NCBI GenBank assembly: GCA_034439615.1
Contig: JAWXAT010000055.1
Location: forward strand, 1 to 36,920
Source of the DNA: Oligoflexia bacterium
GTDB lineage: Bacteria; Bdellovibrionota; Bdellovibrionia; JABDDW01
Direction of reading: 5' to 3'
Length of the DNA: 36,920 nt
The notes under the pieces are model-generated. The model made no database searches. It saw nothing but the letters and a program-made list of their open reading frames with translations, and was not told the origin of the DNA. Both the position numbers and the translations under genes were made by a program. Below, piece after piece: positions 33,295 through 36,920 of this stretch. Every line of letters starts with the position of its first letter. The stretch's first letter is position 1.

Positions 33295-33872
33295 GTCGGT
33301 ACCTCAGGCAAGCTTACATTTTGAATGATATGTTTTGACTTAAAAAATTTAAGAATTTCTATAAATATCGCGTCAGGTTCTAAAAGTCGTCCATGGCCAA
33401 TATCTCCACAGGCTTGATGACCTTCGCCAGTAGGTAAGACGTGAATATTCCAGCTTTGAAGTTTTTCTAACGAAGCCTTTGTAGTTGGGTGCTGATACAT
33501 TTCTTTATTCATTGCAGGTGCAATCAGATAAGGTTTTTTAAGGTCATAAGCTAAAAATAAAGTACCAATACAATTATTCGCAATACCAGAGGCTAAACTA
33601 TTAATCGTATTTGCAGTTGCAGGGCAAACAATCGCAAGATCAGCCCATTTGGCAAAATGAATATGATTCATCATCTGCCCTTCTTGAAATGTGTCAGAGA
33701 AAACTGATTTCCCACTGAGACCTTCAAGAGTTGCAGACCCAATAAATTTTAAAGCTTCAGAGGTTGCAACGGTTTGAACTTCAAAGCCCTCTTGCACAAG
33801 CTTTGAAATTAAATAACATGCTTTGTAACAAGCAATGGAGCCAGAAAGTTGAAATAGAATTTTGCCTTTCAT
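33291..33872 (-). CDS. coaC: Phosphopantothenoylcysteine decarboxylase (separate CoaC domain)
   Basis: Decarboxylates phosphopantothenoylcysteine to 4'-phosphopantetheine with FMN. The 193-residue flavoprotein has LFQLSGSIACYKACYL (usual GSIAAYK), MNHIHFAKWAD with the catalytic His, CPATANTINSLASGIANN (the PASANT motif, here PATANT), LIAPAMNKEMYQHP, and HQACGDIGHGRL with the active-site Cys. So both halves of the CoaBC reaction are present but split. The start overlaps the panC stop by 4 bases. Confidence 0.93.
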   Translation of the reverse strand: MKGKILFQLSGSIACYKACYLISKLVQEGFEVQTVATSEALKFIGSATLEGLSGKSVFSDTFQEGQMMNHIHFAKWADLAIVCPATANTINSLASGIANNCIGTLFLAYDLKKPYLIAPAMNKEMYQHPTTKASLEKLQSWNIHVLPTGEGHQACGDIGHGRLLEPDAIFIEILKFFKSKHIIQNVSLPEVPT

Positions 33873-34633
33873 GGTTGTACCTCGACATTATCTATAAGGC
33901 GAACAGATCCTAATCGTACTGCTCCAAAACGCCGGTTTAAACGATCTTCAATATAATCGATTTCAAAACCCTCATTTTGAAGTGCAAGTTGAATTTCTTT
34001 TACCGTTTTTTGTGAAGAGAGTTCTTTGTAAAAGAGAGGAGCTTTTTTTCGATCATCATATGCTAATAATTGATTTCTTGAACTCATGGCGAGTCCATCA
34101 TTTTCTCGCATTGTTGGGCAACCAATAATTTCTGTACTTAGAAAAAACGCCTCAGCCATTTTTTTAATAAGTAGTAATTGTTGATAATCTTTCTCGCCAA
34201 AATAGGCATGCTCTGCTTGTGCCACTTGCAATAGTTTTAATACTACTGTGAGCATTCCCTGAAAGTGCCCAGGTCTGTGTGTTCCACATAGATAGGGGCT
34301 TAGTTCTTTTTCAGTGACGGCATAATTATAGCCGTCTGGGTAAAGTTCTTCAAATGACGGCAATAAAAGATAATCAGCTCCTGCTGATTTTAATTTTTCT
34401 ATATCTTCAGACATCGGGCGTGGGTAATTTTTTAAATCTTTAGGATCATTAAATTGAGTGGGGTTTACAAAAATACTGACTAAAGTGAGATTATTTTCAC
34501 CTCTGGATTTTTCTACTAAAGATAAGTGTCCCCCATGAAGTGCTCCCATAGTTGGAACAAATCCTAAAGATTTATTTTTTAAATCTAATTTGCGAAGATT
34601 TTGCCACGCTTTAATGTGTTCAATGATTTCCAT
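33869..34633 (-). CDS. panC: Pantoate-beta-alanine ligase (pantothenate synthetase)
   Basis: Condenses pantoate with beta-alanine using ATP. The 254-residue protein has the HIGH-like motif in GFVPTMGALHGGHLSLV, VSIFVNPTQFNDPKDL, PRPMSEDIEKL, CGTHRPGHFQGMLTVVLKL, AYFGEKDYQQLLLIKKM and the KMSKS-like region RENDGLAMSSRNQLL. It is slightly shorter than usual at the C-terminus (family ~280). It starts 1 base inside the panB stop (TAATG), indicating coupling. Confidence 0.95.
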   Translation of the reverse strand: MEIIEHIKAWQNLRKLDLKNKSLGFVPTMGALHGGHLSLVEKSRGENNLTLVSIFVNPTQFNDPKDLKNYPRPMSEDIEKLKSAGADYLLLPSFEELYPDGYNYAVTEKELSPYLCGTHRPGHFQGMLTVVLKLLQVAQAEHAYFGEKDYQQLLLIKKMAEAFFLSTEIIGCPTMRENDGLAMSSRNQLLAYDDRKKAPLFYKELSSQKTVKEIQLALQNEGFEIDYIEDRLNRRFGAVRLGSVRLIDNVEVQP

Positions 34634-35421
34634 TACGCATAACTCTCAAGTTCAGTAGGAAATTTTAAATTCTTCACTTCAGTATCGAAGTTATTTAAAG
34701 CGTTAGATAAAAGTTCATTTCCTTTGAGGTACTGTTTTAAAAATTTTGGTTTAAATGTATTATTCATGCCCAAAAGATCTTGCAAAACTAAAACTTGCCC
34801 ATCGACGTTAATTCCAGCGCCAATACCAATGGTGGGTATTGAAAGTGTTTTTGTAATGTGAGTTGCAACTTGAGTAGGGATACATTCCAAAACCACAGAA
34901 AAACAACCAAGTTCTTCTAATTTAGAGGCCTGCCGAATAATATCTTGAGCCGCACTGTCATCTTTACCTTGAACTTTGAATCCACCAAATTTGTGAATTG
35001 ATTGTGGCGTAAGACCTAGATGCCCCATCACAGGTACTCCTGAATCTACTATTTGACGTACGACGTCTTCATGGCCATCAACACCTTCAAGTTTTACAGC
35101 ATGTGCTCCAGCTTGCATGAGCTTTTCAACACACTCCATTGCAGCGCCCACACCTTTTCGAAATGTCAAAAAGGGCATATCAGCAACGATAAATTTTTTC
35201 ACAGCCCCTCGGCTCACTGCCGCTGTGTGAAGTGTCATCATTTCGGTGGTTGCTTGAAGCGTTGAGGGGTGGCCATGTACCACCATGGCAAGACTATCGC
35301 CCACTAAGATACAATCTATATTTGTTTGAGCAATAATTTGTGCAGACCAATGATCGTAGCATGTGACCATTGATATTTTTTTATTCTCAGTCTTCATTTT
35401 TTTAAAATCAAGAATCGTCAT
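34633..35421 (-). CDS. panB: 3-methyl-2-oxobutanoate hydroxymethyltransferase
   Basis: Transfers a hydroxymethyl group from 5,10-methylenetetrahydrofolate to ketoisovalerate, giving ketopantoate. The 262-residue TIM barrel has ILVGDSLAMVVHGHPSTL (Mg ligand Asp), FIVADMPFLTF (second Mg ligand), AHAVKLEGVD, VPVMGHLGLTPQS, and IPTIGIGAGINVDGQVLVLQDLLGM. The start overlaps the stop of the DUF2520 gene by 4 bases. Confidence 0.96.
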   Translation of the reverse strand: MTILDFKKMKTENKKISMVTCYDHWSAQIIAQTNIDCILVGDSLAMVVHGHPSTLQATTEMMTLHTAAVSRGAVKKFIVADMPFLTFRKGVGAAMECVEKLMQAGAHAVKLEGVDGHEDVVRQIVDSGVPVMGHLGLTPQSIHKFGGFKVQGKDDSAAQDIIRQASKLEELGCFSVVLECIPTQVATHITKTLSIPTIGIGAGINVDGQVLVLQDLLGMNNTFKPKFLKQYLKGNELLSNALNNFDTEVKNLKFPTELESYA

Positions 35422-36155
35422 ATTTTTACCTCATCAGGTCTGTGCGCAAGATCTGGTAAATAAACTTTTACAAATGATAAGTAAATTTCTTGCAAAGGAT
35501 TGTCATCAAGGGCTGCGATATTTTTTAAAATGGTGGAATAATCTTTTCGACTTATTGGCCCGGTGAGAGCTTTTTGGCTTTGTGTTACGAGATTTTTTGC
35601 AGTCTGTTGTAAATAGGGTAGAGCAGCACTTCGTGGGATCATCATCTTTTTTTCCAAAGTTTCAAAAAGCGATTGCCAAAGTAGAACGGTGAAATTTCCG
35701 CTCATCACACAAAGGGCATGATAAAGGGGTTTAAGCTGCACATCGATGGCGTAAAATGGATTTTTTAATTGCGGAAAAATTTTCTTAAATGAGTGACCTT
35801 CTTTTTCACTGATAAAAGGAATCTGCTCATATGTAGTGAGATCATAAAGCTCTGATCCAAAGGTCATTAACGGGTGAAGCCCCTGGGCAGATTTTGTAAC
35901 AAGGGCTCCAGAAAAATGAATGAGAGTTTTATTTTTAAATTCTGGCCAAGATTGAATAAAGCTATCGATAGCAGAGTCTTTGATGAGTACTAAAATAATG
36001 GAGCAAGTACTTAAGGTTTCAAGGGGGCTAAGTTTTGATGTTTTTCTCGACCATTGTTTGTAGGGTATTGCACGTAATGTGAGGTAGTGAATCATATGAC
36101 GAGCCATGCGGCCGTCACCTATAATACCGTAAGTAATTTCTGGTACTTGTCCCAT
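35418..36155 (-). CDS. panG: Rossmann/DUF2520 reductase, probable ketopantoate reductase (PanG-like)
   Basis: A 245-residue protein with an N-terminal Rossmann fold (YGIIGDGRMARHMIHYL, near residue 10) and a C-terminal DUF2520 helical domain (LKPLYHALCVMSGNFTVLL, then LTGPISRKDY). In Francisella a protein of this type, PanG, was shown to be an alternative ketopantoate reductase. The gene leads the panB-panC-coaC-coaB-coaX-panD operon and overlaps panB by 4 bases, and no PanE gene is in the window. So NADPH-dependent reduction of ketopantoate to pantoate is the best guess. GAAAGGA is just upstream of the ATG. The symbol is by inference. Confidence 0.75.
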   Translation of the reverse strand: MGQVPEITYGIIGDGRMARHMIHYLTLRAIPYKQWSRKTSKLSPLETLSTCSIILVLIKDSAIDSFIQSWPEFKNKTLIHFSGALVTKSAQGLHPLMTFGSELYDLTTYEQIPFISEKEGHSFKKIFPQLKNPFYAIDVQLKPLYHALCVMSGNFTVLLWQSLFETLEKKMMIPRSAALPYLQQTAKNLVTQSQKALTGPISRKDYSTILKNIAALDDNPLQEIYLSFVKVYLPDLAHRPDEVKI

Positions 36156-36294
36156 GGATCAAGTCCTTTCAGCTAATGCGTAATGCTTTTATGAGTAAGT
36201 TACTGTCTCAAGCAAGATCAGTACTTCTAAATCAATTTATCAAATCTAGTCTTGAAAGCAATTGCGTTGTTGGGTGTGTCAAATAGATCAACAA

Positions 36295-36319
36295 TATAAA
36301 GTAGATATAAGCTTATATC
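36295..36319 (+). promoter_or_regulatory. Candidate -10 and perfect 16-bp palindrome upstream of the BFD-domain gene
   Basis: TATAAA at 36295-36300 could be a -10 box. Three bases later comes the perfect palindrome GATATAAGCTTATATC (36304-36319), near the expected transcription start and 41 bp upstream of the ATG at 36360. It is well placed for a repressor. A -35 is not clear. Confidence 0.45.
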
Positions 36320-36351
36320 AGGTCTTTTAGGGAATGCTTGGAGGTTGTATA

Positions 36352-36360
36352 ATGGTGTAA
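36352..36360 (+). other. Two-codon mini-ORF (ATG GTG TAA) before the BFD-domain gene
   Basis: GGAGG at 36340-36344 is 7 bases before ATG GTG TAA. The TAA shares its last A with the ATG of the downstream gene (TAATG). The main gene's own spacing from GGAGG is 15 bases, so translation may run through the mini-ORF first. Confidence 0.4.
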
Positions 36361-36803
36361 TGGGCGCTCAAAAACTCAAAGCTAGAGCTGAAATTTCACA
36401 GCGTGAATGGGTTGAAATGGAAGTCACACTTTCGAGTGATCAAAAAATCGAAACACTCATTTGGCATGCATGGGGTTGTAATCAACTTCTTAAAGCGACT
36501 CAAATTGCGGCTGAAGAAATGAAATCAAAAAAACTTTCTGACATTAAGTGGCTCGGCGTTCAGCATTGGGATCTCCTAATTTCAGAAGTCATGATGCGTT
36601 TACAGGGAAATTTTGAAGTTCCAATGAAAGACGAAGAACTTTGTCATTGCCGAAAAATTCAAGCGTGTAAAATTGATGAAGCCATCGTAATGGGTGCACA
36701 CACACCTGAAAAAGTGAAGGCCTGGACTACAGCAAGTTCGGGATGTGGAACTTGTCGACCAGATGTTGAAAAGCTCATTTCATTTCGACTTACTAAGAAA
36801 TAA
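36360..36803 (+). CDS. NifU-like N-domain plus BFD-type [2Fe-2S]-binding protein
   Basis: A 147-residue protein. The C-terminal part carries the Fer2_BFD cysteine set C95-x-C97-x31-C129-x2-C132 (CHCRKI..., GAHTPEKVKAWTTASSGCGTC), which binds a [2Fe-2S] cluster in bacterioferritin-associated ferredoxin and in the middle of NifU. The N-terminal ~90 residues resemble the NifU/IscU scaffold (IWHAWGCNQLLKATQIAAEE, compare FKTFGCGSAIA), but only the central Cys (Cys40) is kept, so it is probably not a working scaffold. There is no C-terminal Nfu domain. The ATG at 36360 is taken rather than TTG at 36345. It is divergent from the pan operon. Confidence 0.75.
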   Translation: MGAQKLKARAEISQREWVEMEVTLSSDQKIETLIWHAWGCNQLLKATQIAAEEMKSKKLSDIKWLGVQHWDLLISEVMMRLQGNFEVPMKDEELCHCRKIQACKIDEAIVMGAHTPEKVKAWTTASSGCGTCRPDVEKLISFRLTKK

Positions 36804-36812
36804 AATTAACCA

Positions 36813-36920
36813 CGGAAACTATCCGCGGAAACTAACCGCGAAAACTAACCGCAACAACTCAACACAACAACTCAACACAACAACTCAACACAACAACTCA
36901 ACACAACAACTCAACACAAC
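36813..36920. repeat. 13-bp tandem repeat array running off the window
   Basis: Eight complete 13-bp units and a partial one. The first three are diverged (CGGAAACTATCCG, CGGAAACTAACCG, CGAAAACTAACCG); the next five are identical CAACAACTCAACA (36852-36916). The array starts 9 bp after the BFD-domain gene stop and reaches the last base. No terminator hairpin is seen. Confidence 0.95.

Noticed and set aside
36813-36920. CRISPR array at the window end
   Set aside because: The units are only 13 bp, directly adjacent, with no spacers.

Overview
The window reads as an AT-rich chromosomal stretch from a Gram-negative, probably predatory-type or related deltaproteobacterium-like organism (Bdellovibrionota/Oligoflexia is my best guess). 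This rests on many signal peptides and lipoboxes, AsmA and outer-membrane beta-barrel proteins, S74-type 'NVGIGTT' surface-protein fragments and paired AAA/DUF4143 ATPases. No marker gene fixes the taxon. Both ends are low-complexity (poly-C at the start, a 13-bp tandem repeat at the end), so this may be a whole contig broken at repeats.

Left part, about 0-3.2 kb: a frameshifted stand-alone CheB methylesterase, a dihydrolipoamide-dehydrogenase-like flavoprotein, a DUF2171 protein and an iron superoxide dismutase.

Accessory and decaying part, about 3.2-11.4 kb, mostly minus strand: a chain of five small, tightly packed or overlapping ORFs (one zinc-ribbon-like, one ending in a receiver-domain tail); a Schlafen/AlbA plus HATPase gene broken by two single-base frameshifts; an AbiEi-like antitoxin/regulator directly upstream of it, with two near-identical ~31-bp direct repeats upstream; two AAA/DUF4143 ATPases lying between fragments of S74-type surface proteins; a shortened addiction-module antidote; a possible recombinase tail; an intact tRNA-Arg(CCT) and a 3'-truncated tRNA-Arg copy. 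The remnants around the tRNA suggest an old integration hot spot.

Core part, about 11.4-31.3 kb: an endonuclease III-like TIGR02757 protein, a large AsmA-family protein, a small membrane protein, a bacterioferritin-like protein, a beta-barrel protein, a 1280-residue lipoprotein metzincin, a YyaL/DUF255 thioredoxin-domain protein, a coiled-coil membrane protein followed by a HEAT-repeat protein, two secreted/lipoprotein genes, tRNA-Met with a clear promoter, a GT-C-like membrane protein, an EEP-family lipoprotein phosphoesterase, and a secreted protein with a His-Gly/Cys arrangement like clan CD cysteine peptidases.

Right part, 31.4-36.2 kb: a seven-gene, overlapping minus-strand operon for pantothenate and early CoA synthesis (DUF2520 reductase resembling PanG, then panB, panC, coaC, coaB, coaX, panD). 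CoaC and CoaB are separate genes and no PanE is present, so the DUF2520 protein is the likely ketopantoate reductase. Divergent from it is a small protein with a NifU-like N-terminal region and a BFD-type [2Fe-2S] domain, preceded by a perfect 16-bp palindrome and a two-codon mini-ORF; it is followed by a 13-bp tandem repeat that runs off the window.
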